Below, in pieces: positions 12,096-23,900 of a stretch of 64,000 nucleotides of DNA. Within the stretch, counting starts at the first letter, position 1. Each line of letters starts with the position of its first letter. A program made the position numbers and the translations under genes. Under the pieces are notes generated by a model, which was given only the letters and a program-made list of their open reading frames with translations, did no database searches and was not told where the DNA came from. This DNA is from Eremophila alpestris peregrina. Lineage: Eukaryota > Chordata > Aves > Passeriformes > Alaudidae. The stretch lies in assembly GCA_009792885.1 (NCBI GenBank), contig WMCF01000025.1, positions 3,415,150 to 3,479,149 on the forward strand. Direction: 5' to 3'.

Positions 12096-14429
12096 TAACA
12101 GCAATTTATTTTTAGACAATTAAGTGGGTGCTCCAGGCAGCAGTCCTGGTGTCCTCAGGAGTTAGCTTCCAATTTAATATGAATAGTCCCAGCTGGAGAG
12201 CCCTTGCTTAGAAAAGTCCCTTCTCTGTAGGCAGCTTGACATACACAGGCAACTTTTTGTACTTTTTTTAGGGCAAGTGACTTATAAAATGCAATATGCA
12301 TGAGAAAGGGAGAGACATGAAAGCTGAATTATAAAGCAGGAGGAGGTCCTCAAGGCCCCTGTGGTGACGTAGTGGGGAATTTACAAGGTCACATTGGACT
12401 TACTTTAAAATGTGCTGATGTAGAAAGGAAGATGGGAACTCTTGGGGCCGACTGGGAATTGACTCACTTGTCCCTGCCTGCTGCTGCCTCCGCCTGTGAG
12501 TAATATTTGCAGCTCACCTTTTTCTTCTTTAAGCAGCTGGAATGCCTGATGCTGACTCAACTCCAGGGGATGAAAATGTAAGCCAGATTGAAGCCAGAGG
12601 TGATCCTGTTTCCATGCATGGGGGTTTTATTTTTCATTGTTTGATTAGGATCACAGCCACATCAAAAGAATTGGAGAAAAAAGAAGGCATGGTACTTGCC
12701 CTTCATGATAGGCCTTCGGGAATTTTAGCTTTACCTGTGGCAGGCAGGAGGTGGTAAAGTTTACAACTGGATGAGCCAATTCATTTCTTTCCCCCTCAGC
12801 TCCCCCCCTTGTCATTCCCACACTTTTCTGAGCTCTTTTTGTAGGGAAAAGATAGGGGAAGGTGACTGCGACAGATGAAAGTGATGTTAGTTATGTCAGT
12901 TGCTGTTGGAAATGGAGCAGAGGAATCCACCTACTAAGAAATACAGCCAGAAAATAATCTGTCCCAAAGAGTTACTGCAGTCTCTGCACAGGCCACCTGA
13001 AGAAGCTTTTGAAGGACATCTTTTTTTCTTATTACAGTAATATTTTTCAGGTTCACAAGGTGAGCACTGTATATGGGATGCAGCTGGCTACAGTGATTAA
13101 TGGCTCTTTCTGCTAAGAGTTCCTCTGCAGATCCTTTGGCATTTCATGTATTCAGCAAAGCTTATTTCCACTTAACTGCAGTCTCTCTTCGTGGCTCAAC
13201 ATCCATTTGGACCCTTATAAAGTATATCTGCATGCTAGTTAATCTCTGCTGTTGGCAAAAGGTCTGCCTATGCAGCATGCTGCTGCTTCCTCCCCCCTTG
13301 CCCTGGGCTTAAGATGATATCTTCTTCCTAACACAGTCCAGCTACATCAGCCTATAAAATCTGCTTTTGAAAATTATATGTTGAAATCCGTTTCCTCTGA
13401 AGCACTTATGTGTTTTCATCTTAGAAAGGAAGTGTCATTTGCCAATTTGATACTGTATTCTTTAGGTGCCTTAAAGAGATGTGTTTTCTTCCTATAGATA
13501 CCTAACATGCTTTGCACAAGGCAGTGAAGTTACATGGTTTAATATAATGATATTCTAAATGTGATCCATTGTGCAGCAACATTGGATTGTAAAGTGGAGA
13601 TAGACAAGCAAGAGCAAGAGTCTGCTTTGAAGGCAGAGCCTGCTGCCAAGCAAGAGATGAGGAGAGTTTCTCTGCCATGTGAATTTTTCTGGCAGTGACT
13701 GTTAGAAGCCTGCAGAACTTGATAGGAGAGGCTTTGAAAACAAAAAAGATGTCCTTTATCTGTTTTGCCTCTTTTGAATGCTCCTCTTGTAGTGCTTTTT
13801 GTCCCTGCTTCTCTGACTGCCATTCAGGGTGTGAGACCTGTGGAAGAGGGGCTGTTCAGGACATTAGCCTCAAGGTGACTTTTAAAGAAAAAACAGTTGC
13901 TGGCACTGTGGGCACAGGAAAGTATCTGGTGTTGGACAAAGAAGGTGATCTTCTCTGGTGGTAGGTAGGTGGTGGAAATAGCAGCTCGAGCAACTGGGTC
14001 AGTACCTTGAGTTAGAACAGAGTCTCTCTAGTGCCACAGTGATCAAGAGGTAGCTGAAACAGTCAGTCATCCTTTGGATGTACATACCAATGTTATCCCT
14101 GCCCTGTTCATGGGTTTTTGTTTGCTTTGTGGCACAGGCAGGGTCACAGAAAATCAGAGTTACAGATTTCTTTCTCTTCGTGGATACAACTCTGCCACTC
14201 TATCTCATAGGAATTGTTTCCAATAGTCATTCTTCTCTGAGTGTTCCTGCTGTCTGCTCTGCAGCTACTGAAAGATGTGCCAAACTGTGCTGTTTTCCAA
14301 TTTTTGCCATTTTTACCAGTATTATTTCAAGGCATGATCACATTTCTCCATGCTGAGTTCTCTGCTAATTTGGGATTGACCACAACAGTCCTGCCCACTC
14401 AGGCTGTGTTTTGCTTATAAGTTACTCTT

Positions 14430-14620
14430 CTTTTCAAAACTCTCTGTGGATTGCTCCAGGCTATCTTCTCTGTCTTGCTCTGCTTCTGACCTGCCATACA
14501 GCTAAATTTGGCTGGTGAGAGATCTGTCTTCTCTCAACTCTATGCCAACTTGTGTCATGTGCATTCAAACCTCAGCTGAAATATTTCCTCACTTCTGATT
14601 CCCAATTCACAACTTCTTCC
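14430..14620 (+). mobile_element. Possible L2-type LINE 3' remnant
   Basis: The order of short motifs ('TTGCTCCAGGCTATCTTCT', then 'CATTCAAACCTCAGCTGAAA', 'TATTTCCTCACTTCTGATTC') resembles the 3' portion of L2 LINEs, where a 'CATTCAGGTCTCTGCTCAAA'-like phrase precedes 'TGTCACCTCCTC'. Similarity is weak and recognised from memory only. It could equally be chance similarity in CT-rich DNA. Confidence 0.3.
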
Positions 14621-16539
14621 CATGGTTATTATTATTAGGGTGACTAATGTATTGCATCTGTTTCTTCCATCTCTGCTGTCTTCCCAGCCTCATTCTACGG
14701 GTAATTCAAGTGAAGGTGAGTAATGCAGAGGCAGTGAGCATGGTGGCTATTTGGAGATGGAAGATAGTGTATTCCAGAAGCATTAGTACTTGCTAAATGC
14801 AGAACTGATGTGTTAAGGTACAGCTCTGAACGTTTGCAGGCTTTAAGGATGGCTAAGGGTTGAGTTTGATGCCAGATAACAAGGATAACACAGATGCTTA
14901 ATGCTTAGATTAAGATACAAGTTCACCCCTATAAAGATGCAGAATCCTTTGGCCTAGGGTTTAATTCATAGTATTTTTTGAGGCTTTGGTGAGATCTCTC
15001 CTGGATAGTACTTTTGTCACCATTTGCAATATTGTGTGTCTTTTGCACAAACACAGCAGAAATGCTCCTATGTTGGATATCTGTGTTATGGGGAGCCAGA
15101 GGAAGGTAACAGAGCTGTCAGATCTCACAAAATTTGTAGCGGAATAGGCAAGTCCAACACACCATTCAAATCACACCTTACAGACTGCAGTGCCTTTGTG
15201 TATGTTGATGCTGAGAGGGGCATAGCTAGAGAGATGAAGTGGGGAGGAAGATTTCCTCCCACTTCTTTCACTTCTGTATAGAGAAGGCCGAGAGTGAACC
15301 AGACAAAAATGAGACGTGTTTGCAAACATTTGGCAGACTTCAAAACCAGAGAATGCCTTTTTTGTGTGCATGCACCTTTTCAGACATGGTTGTTGTGTGA
15401 AAGGGAGGCATTGCTCATTTGAACCAGGATGGAAATTTCAGTCCAATGGTTGGAATTTACATAACTGCCAAGCTAAATGAGACTAGAGCAAAAGCAAAGG
15501 GGGCTTCAGAAGGTTAAATTTGGAAGCAAACACCACTACATGTTTCAGGCTTTAAATTGTGAGTCATGAATGTTAAAGACTTGAAGGTATCAGCATAGCA
15601 TGCTCTTTATCACAAAACAAACAACTTAACTCACTGAGCACATTTACAGAGGTCTCATTCTTCTCCCACACTTGACTTCCAGGCAGATGCAGAACTACTT
15701 GTGTAAGGAAGAACTCCTTTTCTATAGGACAGAGAGACATGAAATGGCTAACACTGAAAGCAGATGTCATTGCAGAGGTGCTCTACAAGGAATCCACAAT
15801 TATTTTCCACAGTCAGCTCCTGAGAGTGCATTTACTCCCACAGTGTATTTGAGAGCCAAGTACAGAAATGTGTATTAAGGTGAAAAGGAGCCCCACTGAG
15901 CATACAGCAGGGCACCTTCATGCATGCTGTCTTCTGTAGCACAGAGCAAGGATGAGAGGAGCAGAAATAGGCCTGCACACACTTCCCAAAATCTCATACC
16001 ATAAGGTCTCCAGGCTTCCAAGCTTGAGGCATGGCTTGCAGATTCAGCTACTTGTATATATTCTGAGGCAGTAATTAGGTTAAGCATTTTCCAGCTGACC
16101 CCCTCCAGCTACCCCAAAGCAAGGATTTAGCACATCCAGAGCGCTGGTGAGTAATGTTAAAAATAACAGGAGTGAGAAACGCTAGGGGCTGGGTTAGCTC
16201 CTAGGTTGCAAAGATTGCACTTGGGGGTTCTGCTAGAGCCTCCCAAGATTTTCTGCTTACAGGATGGGGGGAACTGTGACATTGTTGGAGTGTGGTAGAA
16301 GCCAGGAAGAGCTGTGGGAAATCTGAGATCACTTGGGTTCAGCAAGAAGCACTGTCAGTCCTCCCACTGCAGTGGTTGTCAGTCCTGCAGGAGACACCTG
16401 GATCCTCCCACAGCCCCACTGCTCCTGGAGATTGACATTAAACACCTGTTCAGGTCCCTTTCTTCCCTGCAGCATCCCTTGTGTTGTGATTTGAAAGTCA
16501 GCTCCAAAGATAAGGCTGTGTGATTAGTGTGTCTTTTAA

Positions 16540-16720
16540 ACCAAAGTGTATCTTAATCAGTCTGATTTACTGTCTGATTCAGCACATTAGCTGCAGCTTC
16601 CTAAGCTCCGTGGTGTAATGAATATGCATACATTCAACAGTTGCAATTAGCAGGCAGCCACTGCTGGGGAAAACCAACTACCCAGGGCCTAATTCCCCCC
16701 TTCCCATGGTGACTTCAGTG
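16540..16720. other. Candidate conserved non-coding element
   Basis: Unique sequence dense in AT-rich homeodomain-like and octamer-like words ('GTGTAATGAATATGCATACA', 'CAGTTGCAATTAGCAGGCAG', 'CTTAATCAGTCTGATTTACT') with balanced composition and no coding frame. The look is typical of vertebrate developmental enhancers, but conservation is not visible from one sequence. Confidence 0.3.
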
Positions 16721-18196
16721 GGACATTAGCTTAAACACAAGCCCCTGGATCCATCCTACAAACCAATGGTTGATAGGCCCCCGTGTTTCAAAAAACCTAT
16801 TTAAATAGCAAGGTTTGTGTCAATTCTAATTTTACCTGAATGGGTTTGCCTATTCCTCAGTGACCCACGCAGGCAAATTGAAAGTACAGAGCACATACAG
16901 TACAGTACAGTACCCACGTCAGTGTTTGTTTCAGGACTGGTCATTTGGGTAAGCTGTCTCCTCTTGCTGAAAGAAATAGAATTAATTAGAAAACTTCAAG
17001 AAAGTAAAAGGGTTAAGCCTTTCCTTTGGGATTCCCAGCAGATAAGTTCAGCACTATGCAATTGTCATGAGAATTTATGAGGCAGAAGCTACTGGAGTAA
17101 CTAGGAAAAATATGCACAATTAAAATTGTATTTCTGTTCTTGTCCTTCAGCTTAACCCCTTGGTGCACCATAAGCTGAAATGTTTGTGGGTTTGTTTTTT
17201 ATTTCCCAGAGGCTTTTCAGACAGCCTAACGTAAAATTGAAGCTATGATTGGTATATTTAAGCCCTGGGTTTAAGTTCTGCTCACAGCCGACACAGTGAT
17301 TTGCAAAGAAGCACTTTCACACAGTTATTTCATAAAAACCATTTATATTTAGTATAAATCTGTCAAACATTCAAAACCATATGTGAAGTAATTTAAAATG
17401 CTTACAAAGTCGTAGAACATTGTGCTTTATTGCATTCTGAAGCAGAAAACAAGGGCAAGACCTGCAGCAATAGAAATCTGAGCTCAAGCTTATCCAAAGC
17501 TGAAAGAGATAAAGGGATCTGCACACACAGGAGAGGGAACTGAGTTGCAGCCCTCCATGGGTCTGCTTCCTCTCTGCATTTGGCTTTTGCTCTTCTGTTC
17601 CACCCACACCAACTTCATCCTCTGAAGCTGTGCATGGATTTGGGCTGTTGAGATTTGGAGAGGCTGCTGACCTCTTAGCTAATGAATGCCTGTCCCTACA
17701 TCAAAATAATGTTTCTGTTTCATCTGGTGCTTGTCCTGAACAGAAGCTGCATGGGCCAAGTAATAAGCTCTTTGCAGAGCGTGGGACCAGCTTCTTTTCC
17801 TTTCCTTGGGAGAAGGGCTATGTGTTCCAGGAGAAAGGGGAAATGGTGGTTCCTCACAGCATGCTAATGCATCTGAAGACGGCCAAGGAAAAGAGAGGAA
17901 GTAGTGCAAGTACTGCCTCACCTAAATATCTTATCCCATTTACCTCCAAACTTTCCAGCACATTATCATTACATCTGGCCTGTGAAAATTCAAGAAGACA
18001 GGTTTAACTATTGCAAAGGTAAATAGTGATAGGGAGACAAGATCAGGTTTATAATGACAGGATATTTCCTACTTAACTGTGATGATATTAGATTCCTTCA
18101 ATATGTGCTGAGTCACTTAAAATGCGCTTGCATTTATTTATTTTAATAAAAGATGATAGCTACATCTGTTTACAAATTAAGAAAAATTTGTTGTAT

Positions 18197-18550
18197 TCAT
18201 AGAATTTTTTGGGTTGGAAGGGGCTTTTAAAAGTCATCTAGTACAACCTCCATGCAATGAGCAGGGAAATCTTCAACTAGAACTGGTTGCTCAGAGCCCC
18301 ATCCAGCCTGACCTTGAGTGGGATGGGACATCTCTCTGAGACACCTGTTCTAATGTCTCAAAACCTTCATTGTAATAATCTAAATCAACCCTTCTTTTAA
18401 TTTAAAACCCTTAGTCTCATCTTAAGTTTGGTTCCATATTTTTTTGCAGGCTCTCTTTTCATTCTGGAAGGCTGCTCTGTGGTCTCCCCAGAACCTTTTC
18501 TTCTCCAGACTGGATAAACCCAGCCCTCTCAGCCTTTCTTCATAGAAGAG
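18197..18550 (-). mobile_element. CR1 LINE 3' end, minus strand, degraded
   Basis: Starts (plus-strand reading) with 'TCATAGAATTTTTTGGGTTG', then 'GTCATCTAGTACAACCTCCA', the reverse complement of a CR1 3' UTR. It continues through 'CTCAGAGCCCCATCCAGCCT' and reaches the ORF2 C-terminal equivalent 'CTTCTCCAGACTGGATAAAC', 'CCCTCTCAGCCTTTCTTCAT'. It is about 350 bp long, 5'-truncated, and carries many small substitutions and indels, so it is an old insertion. Confidence 0.92.
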
Positions 18551-19968
18551 TTATTCCATCCCTCCAAATCTGTGTTATATTTCTGATGCATGAATAGAGT
18601 TCATGGGAATTTTCCTGTGTTTCGTTTGGAATTGAGACTCGCACAGGAACTTCAGGGCCAGTCCTGATGCCTGCTGTAGTGCATTGGTGCTTTTTCTGTG
18701 GGGATACACAAGGACTGGGGAGCAAAAAGTCCATTCTTTGTTAGGCTAACCCTTTAGTGATGTATACAGGACCTTGGTGTAGCACAGATGAATTCACCTT
18801 GTCATGAGCTCTGGTCATGCCTGACACCCCAAAACAAAAGATAGAAAATTGGATGAAAACCGGATCAAAATGGACTGACAAGCTAGTTTGGAAGGAGAAG
18901 GAACAGAGTGTTGAAATGGGTCTACACATGAAAATTGCACCCTAAAATTCTGATCTGACCCTTACGAATTACAGTACTTGCATCTATTCACACAACACTG
19001 TGTATTTGGTCTACTTGTGCCTGGATGTCAGTAGGACAGTAGAAGGAGGAATTTCTTGTCCCTGATTCAGGACATTGGCTTACTTTTAGATTAAAGAAAT
19101 GTAACCTGTAAGAAGGAATATATGTAAGGAGTACACTGAATTAATTCCTGAAGGGCAGAGGGAGAGAATGGAAAGAGATGGCTAATGAATACAGCTTAAG
19201 AAGGAGAGTTAGTTGGCAGATGCAGAATCCTGGTCGATTTGTACTCTCAAGTAGATGCTAAGATGTCAACTAGAGGGGAGAGAGAGAAAGGAAGGAAATT
19301 TAGCTTCATGATTGTATATAAAAATAACATTAAAGCTGTCCTATAACCCTCTCCTATCCTTCTCCAAAATGTAAGTCTGAGTGGTTTGCAAAATCCTTTC
19401 AAATGAGCCTACCCTGGTTCAAACACTGGGAAGTGCATTGTGAGAGGCTCTTAACAGCAGTAGGCACCATATGTAACTGTTGCTGCTCTTTGTGGATGTG
19501 CCATGCATGCACATGCCCAGCAATGAAACATGTGTATGGTGAGTGAATGAAAAGCAGTCCATGAACTCACTCCCTTCTTGTTTTCCCTGTGTGAGGCAAG
19601 TGGATTTATGCGTGTCATGTGCACATGCATCATGAGTGTGAGAAACAATCAGCTGGAACATTTGAAGGCTGTTTTGTGGATTGCCTGCCTGATCCTCTGA
19701 GATGTGCCTTGCTAATTTTGTTCTTCTTTTAGAAAGAATATTTTTCTTTTTTCATATGCTTTGGTTTCTCAAAAAAAAAAAAAAAAAAAGAAAACCCATC
19801 ACAGATGAAAAGCTTTTTTTTTTCTAAAAAAGCACAGTTGCAAATGCAATGTGGGGGAACTAACCTCAAAATTGTTTCCAATTTTGATACTGTTTTTAAA
19901 TGTGGGGAGGGTAGTCTGTATCTCAAAGGTCTTCCTTACAGTTGCATCACAGCTGGTCCCAGGGTGTC
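18551..19968. other. Unique non-coding DNA, no gene seen
   Basis: Short open frames only. A 19-base pure A run lies at 19771-19789. Nothing adjacent to it looks like a retrocopied gene. The duplicated flank of an assembly artefact begins at 19969. Confidence 0.65.
19771..19789. repeat. Poly-A tract (19 A)
   Basis: An uninterrupted run of A followed by GAAAA. It is a length-unstable mononucleotide repeat. No target-site duplication or source gene could be seen next to it. Confidence 0.9.
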
Positions 19969-20043
19969 ATGTGGTTGTGGAGCCAACCTCTGTGGATGAC
20001 CCGCTGAGCCATGGTCCTGGGGAGCTTACAGGGGAGGTCAGGC
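19969..20043 (+). repeat. Direct duplicate, copy 1 (75 bp, assembly artefact)
   Basis: This 75-bp stretch (from ATGTGGTTGTGGAGCC to GGGGAGGTCAGGC) recurs base for base at 20078-20152, with only the adapter-derived palindrome between the copies. Perfect identity plus the adapter points to duplicated read ends merged around an untrimmed junction, not to a genomic tandem duplication. Confidence 0.93.
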
Positions 20044-20077
20044 GTCTCTTATACACATCTAGATGTGTATAAGAGAC
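20044..20077. other. Nextera/Tn5 mosaic-end junction adapter built into the assembly
   Basis: Seventeen bases of the Tn5 mosaic end (GTCTCTTATACACATCT) are followed directly by their reverse complement (AGATGTGTATAAGAGAC). Restoring the two missing end bases on each side gives the 38-base junction adapter of Nextera mate-pair libraries. Flanking direct duplicates of 75 bp support a technical origin. A natural Tn5 insertion would leave a 9-bp target duplication and carry transposon content, neither of which is seen. It also creates spurious open-frame ends here. Confidence 0.97.
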
Positions 20078-20152
20078 ATGTGGTTGTGGAGCCAACCTCT
20101 GTGGATGACCCGCTGAGCCATGGTCCTGGGGAGCTTACAGGGGAGGTCAGGC
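20078..20152 (+). repeat. Direct duplicate, copy 2 (75 bp, assembly artefact)
   Basis: Identical to 19969-20043. After this copy the sequence continues normally into CCAGCAGGAGTC. The true locus probably holds this segment once, joining GGGTGTC to a single ATGTGG...CAGGC and then CCAGCAGG. Confidence 0.93.
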
Positions 20153-20424
20153 CCAGCAGGAGTCTTAAGTAGGTATTGATAGCTTGTTCTGTCTTCCAAT
20201 CTTTGCAAAGACCCTTCTGGGAATTAGCACCACTCCTGCTGAATGGAGTGGCTTGCTCCCCCTTCCTACCAACCCGGCACAGTGAGTGACTCACTCTGCT
20301 AGCCAGGAGTTTCCCCACTGTCATTTGCAGAGATAGATTATCCTCATTTCATGGCCAGCAGCAGCAGCAGTACTGCCACTCTTTTCTGGTATGGAACAAG
20401 TGACTCCCCCGGGAAAGTCAGTCA

Positions 20425-20530
20425 GTTTAATCCATTTCATCCTTAAGGAAAATGGGGCCCCAGAGGCAGTGTGTGACTTGCCCAGTTGCTGTGGCAAATC
20501 CTTGGTGGCACGTGGAGTCTGTGAGAGCTG
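20425..20530 (+). mobile_element. MIR-like ancient SINE remnant
   Basis: The phrase 'AATGGGGCCCCAGAGGCAGT' followed by 'GTGACTTGCCCAG' matches the order of the MIR core consensus ('GAAACTGAGGCCCAGAGAGG', then 'GTGACTTGCCCAAGGTCAC'). It is strongly degraded, as expected for a repeat older than the bird-mammal split. Boundaries are approximate. Confidence 0.5.
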
Positions 20531-20749
20531 AGCTGGTGGATGTTTCTTCTCAGCACTGGTTTGTGCATCGATCAGCAGGGCCCATCTCACCTCCCCAGAA
20601 TAATTGTTACCTATGCCTGCATGGCTGGCTGCTCTCTGTGCTCCTGCATGCTCCCTGTGCATACATATTGCCTGATGAATGCACACCCTGTTGAGTGTTA
20701 TTGCTTTCTTAATGTGCTGCAATTTTCCCCCCGATATTCTAACTGAGAA

Positions 20750-20945
20750 CGATTGTTGCTGTAGAACATCCTCCCTTCAGTTGCCACAACTCGTTTATTT
20801 ACAAGAGCACATTTTACATCAGCTGTCGCTCCGGTCTCACTGAAATAGAAGTTTCAAGATCACAGAACAATAAAAGATATAAATTACCTATCATAATTAA
20901 CTGAACAGCATGAGCAAGCCTTCAAACCCCAGACTTCGTTATGCC
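20750..20945. other. Candidate conserved non-coding element
   Basis: Unique AT-rich sequence with scattered retained CpGs and clustered factor-like words ('GAACGATTGTTGCTGTAGAA', 'CATCAGCTGTCGCTCCGGTC', 'CCTATCATAATTAACTGAAC'). It has no coding frame and no repeat similarity. The enhancer role is inference only. Confidence 0.3.
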
Positions 20946-23900
20946 CTAATTATACACTGTGCACACACAAGAGCTTAAGCACCTCTGCCCGTCTGTCTGC
21001 CTGGGGACTGGGCACTGCCTCCACCCTGATCCCAGCCCAGCTCTTGGTGCCACAGTCCCAGCTGGTGCCAGGTTACACATGCACAAGAGAGTTGGCCCAT
21101 GCTATCCATCTTTATTGCCATCCTGCAACATCCTCGTTGAATCCCATGGGCTGGCCCAGGAGGGGAGGAGAAGGAGAGGGAAGTGTCAGTGAAAGGCAGT
21201 GTTATTTTCCAGCCTGTACAGCTTTGTAGAGAAATCCTGGCTGCCTCTGAGATTTGTCTGCTAGCCCTCTCCATAGGTTTCAAGTGGCTGAGAGACCTTG
21301 CTCTTCTTCTGGAGGAGATGGGATGATTTCCTGCTGAAGTCCCCTGCAGCCTCCCATCTGGAGCTGCATCACACATCCACTTCAGGTGTTTGCCCATTCT
21401 GCGTTCTGCGGATATCACCCATTACTGCCCTGTAGGGACTCCTGCAAGCCTCATTTCTCCATGTCTGCTTGATGTGCTGGTTTGAAGGAGCTGAGCTGGG
21501 CCTCCACGGGTCAGGGGCAGTGTTTAACCTCCTGGCAAGCCACTGGTGTGCCTGCAGTTGGTTCAGCCCTTCGTCATTTTGACAGGAGGTGATTCCACAC
21601 ATGCAGACCCCAGCGGAGAGAGCATTGCTCATTTTTAGATGAAGGCAGTCAACAAGCCTCTGGAAGGAGAGTTAAAACTTATGTCTTGCTCAAGTTATAG
21701 GCTGGAGAAAGTTAGAGACAGGAGGTTTGATAGACTGCAGCCGAGGAAACGTTTGTGTGCACAGTCACCATGTATTTCCACATCAGGAGCATCCTCGGGA
21801 AAGGTCACTGTGCTTAGGAGTTGAATCCTTGCCGGGAGGCTTTACAGGTGTTCAGACAGCTTGTTAACAGCAGGAAACACAGAGAGTGTGAGCCCTTTTG
21901 GGGCTCATTAAAAGCCCAGGTGGATGTGTAAACTTGGATCTGTGCTCTTTCTGATACCTGGTTCTGGTCTTTAAAATGTGTGATCTGTATTTAAATCTGT
22001 GTAATGTGAATCTTTCTTTATTTCTACTTGAACACTTGATCTTTTTGCTATGAGATGGTGAAATAGTAATGGACCCAAAACTAAGAGCTCCATGTCAAAA
22101 TGTGAGTAGGCCCTTATGGAAACAAGATATTTGACTGTTCCTATGACTATCCAGGCAACTTAACACCACATCCTAGGATGCTGAACACTGTGCCTGTGAG
22201 GAGGTTTCTTGATAATGCTTCATAGTTAAATTTAGAAATTATAATTCATGAATTATTATTTGTGTTGAATAGAGATTTCTTGCCATAGAGTATGGACATG
22301 GAGAGAGAACATGAACTTTTGGCACAGTCCAGGAAGGTCAGGAGAGAGTTCAGTCTGTCCAAATCTTTCACAGAACAGCTATCACTTTTGATAATTTTTT
22401 TTATTGGAGAAAATCTGGCATATTTATTATACTTCTGGGGTTCATGATACTTTATTATTTTATTGTTTTACATTAGTATTTTATACTATAATGTTTTGAT
22501 GTTATTGAAAAAAACTATTATTTTCCTGCTTGAGAAAATGACTAGTGAAATAATATGTTCTGAGAGCCCAAAAATATTTTTTTATTCAAGCATTTCATGG
22601 AAAATCTGAGAGTGCTGCTTTTCAGAAAAAAAAATTACACTTCATTTATTGGAATTCCTGACCAGAGCTACTGTAACATTGTACTACATTAACCCTCAAA
22701 GGATGAACAAGTATTTAAATCAAAACTGACTGAATAAACGGTAATGAATAATTTACTCAATTAATTTATCTTCTGTTTTCTCTTTTCCAGTTTGTCTATT
22801 AATACATTGTAGCTAATTTAGTTGTTTGAAATACTTTACTAATATTTTCTATAAATTATCTGATCAGGAAAAAATATTAAATTTAACAGAATGTGCTATG
22901 GTAATAGAGAATTTGAAAGGGAGTTTTGTAGTACCATGGGGTGTAGATATTCTTGGACTGCTTCTTGCAAAAACAAGAATATTGTCTGCAACCCACAGGT
23001 GCTTGAAATAATTTCTATTTTGACATTTCCTGTTTTCATTGCTATTTGTACATATAAGAAAAATAATATGTAAGAGAGTCTCAAGCTATCAGTGGGTGTT
23101 CAAAAACAAGTCATGGGATGCATTTGATATTCAAAAGTTCTTGAATTTTATTTGCATTCATAAGATGCATAGCCTCTATTTATTCTCTGATTGGGTGATC
23201 TCAGCCTTCCAGATTATTTTCTTATGTGACTATTAAATTAAATTTTAAGCCTCAATGTCCAAGAACATCCTAGAATATTTCAAGGAAAGTTTCTGCCCTA
23301 AAGCCACTCACAGGTGTTTTTGCTGTCAGTAAAAATTGATGGAGAAATAATGGGGTTTTTTAATATATCAGGTTTCATATTTCATTTTCCTGGTTGTAAT
23401 TCCTGAATGAGTCAAAGGTGTTTTTTCTGGAAAGGCACACAGTAGTACTTTTCCATGTTTAAACTGACTTCACCCAAGCCAGTCTCTGCCCATCTGCCCA
23501 CTGGGCTCTTTGTTTTGCTTTGAAACGTGGGATGGTTTTTTTGGAGAGATGTCCCCGCTCACTTCCCTCATTGCACTGGAGAGCCTCCTTCAAGCTTGTA
23601 GGGTGAGCCCAGCTGTGTCACCAGCCGTGCTGGTAAGGAGCATTCCCTGTCTTCACTCTCCAGTCACAGCCCAGAGCGCTCCTGGGCTGTGTTCCACTGA
23701 GGAGGGAGTTGCACAATAAAAGGGAAAAAAATATTTATAGGAAGAAGAAAGAAAACTTGCTTCCTCTGCATCTCAGTGGTGAATTGGTGGTGGCGCTTTG
23801 CTTGCTGGGCCTTGTGGAGGGTTAGCAGGCGTGGGAGGGTGTGACAGTGAAGGAAAGTCCTTTCTGCATGGTGGTCATCAGCATCTGACAAAGGAACATG

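Larger units (their letters stand above)
12096..18196. other. Unique non-coding DNA with a few ancient-repeat traces
   Basis: No supported gene. The longest open frame (125 codons at 17630-18007) has no recognisable domain. A possible 41-nt exon at 12537-12577 and an L2-like segment at 14430-14620 are listed separately. A short pentamer-like run (TACAG repeated, 16896-16913) is present. Sequence from 16540 to 16720 looks like candidate conserved non-coding DNA. Confidence 0.65.

Noticed and set aside
19771..19789. Poly-A tail of a processed pseudogene
   Set aside because: Sequence upstream has no coding similarity and no target-site duplication was seen.
20044..20077. A natural inverted repeat, hairpin terminator or new transposon end
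   Set aside because: The sequence is the Tn5 mosaic end used in Nextera libraries, occurs three times in the window with exact duplicated flanks, and carries no transposase or 9-bp target duplication.
20975..21418. 147-codon minus-strand frame
   Set aside because: No family resemblance; overlapping plus-strand frames of similar quality.
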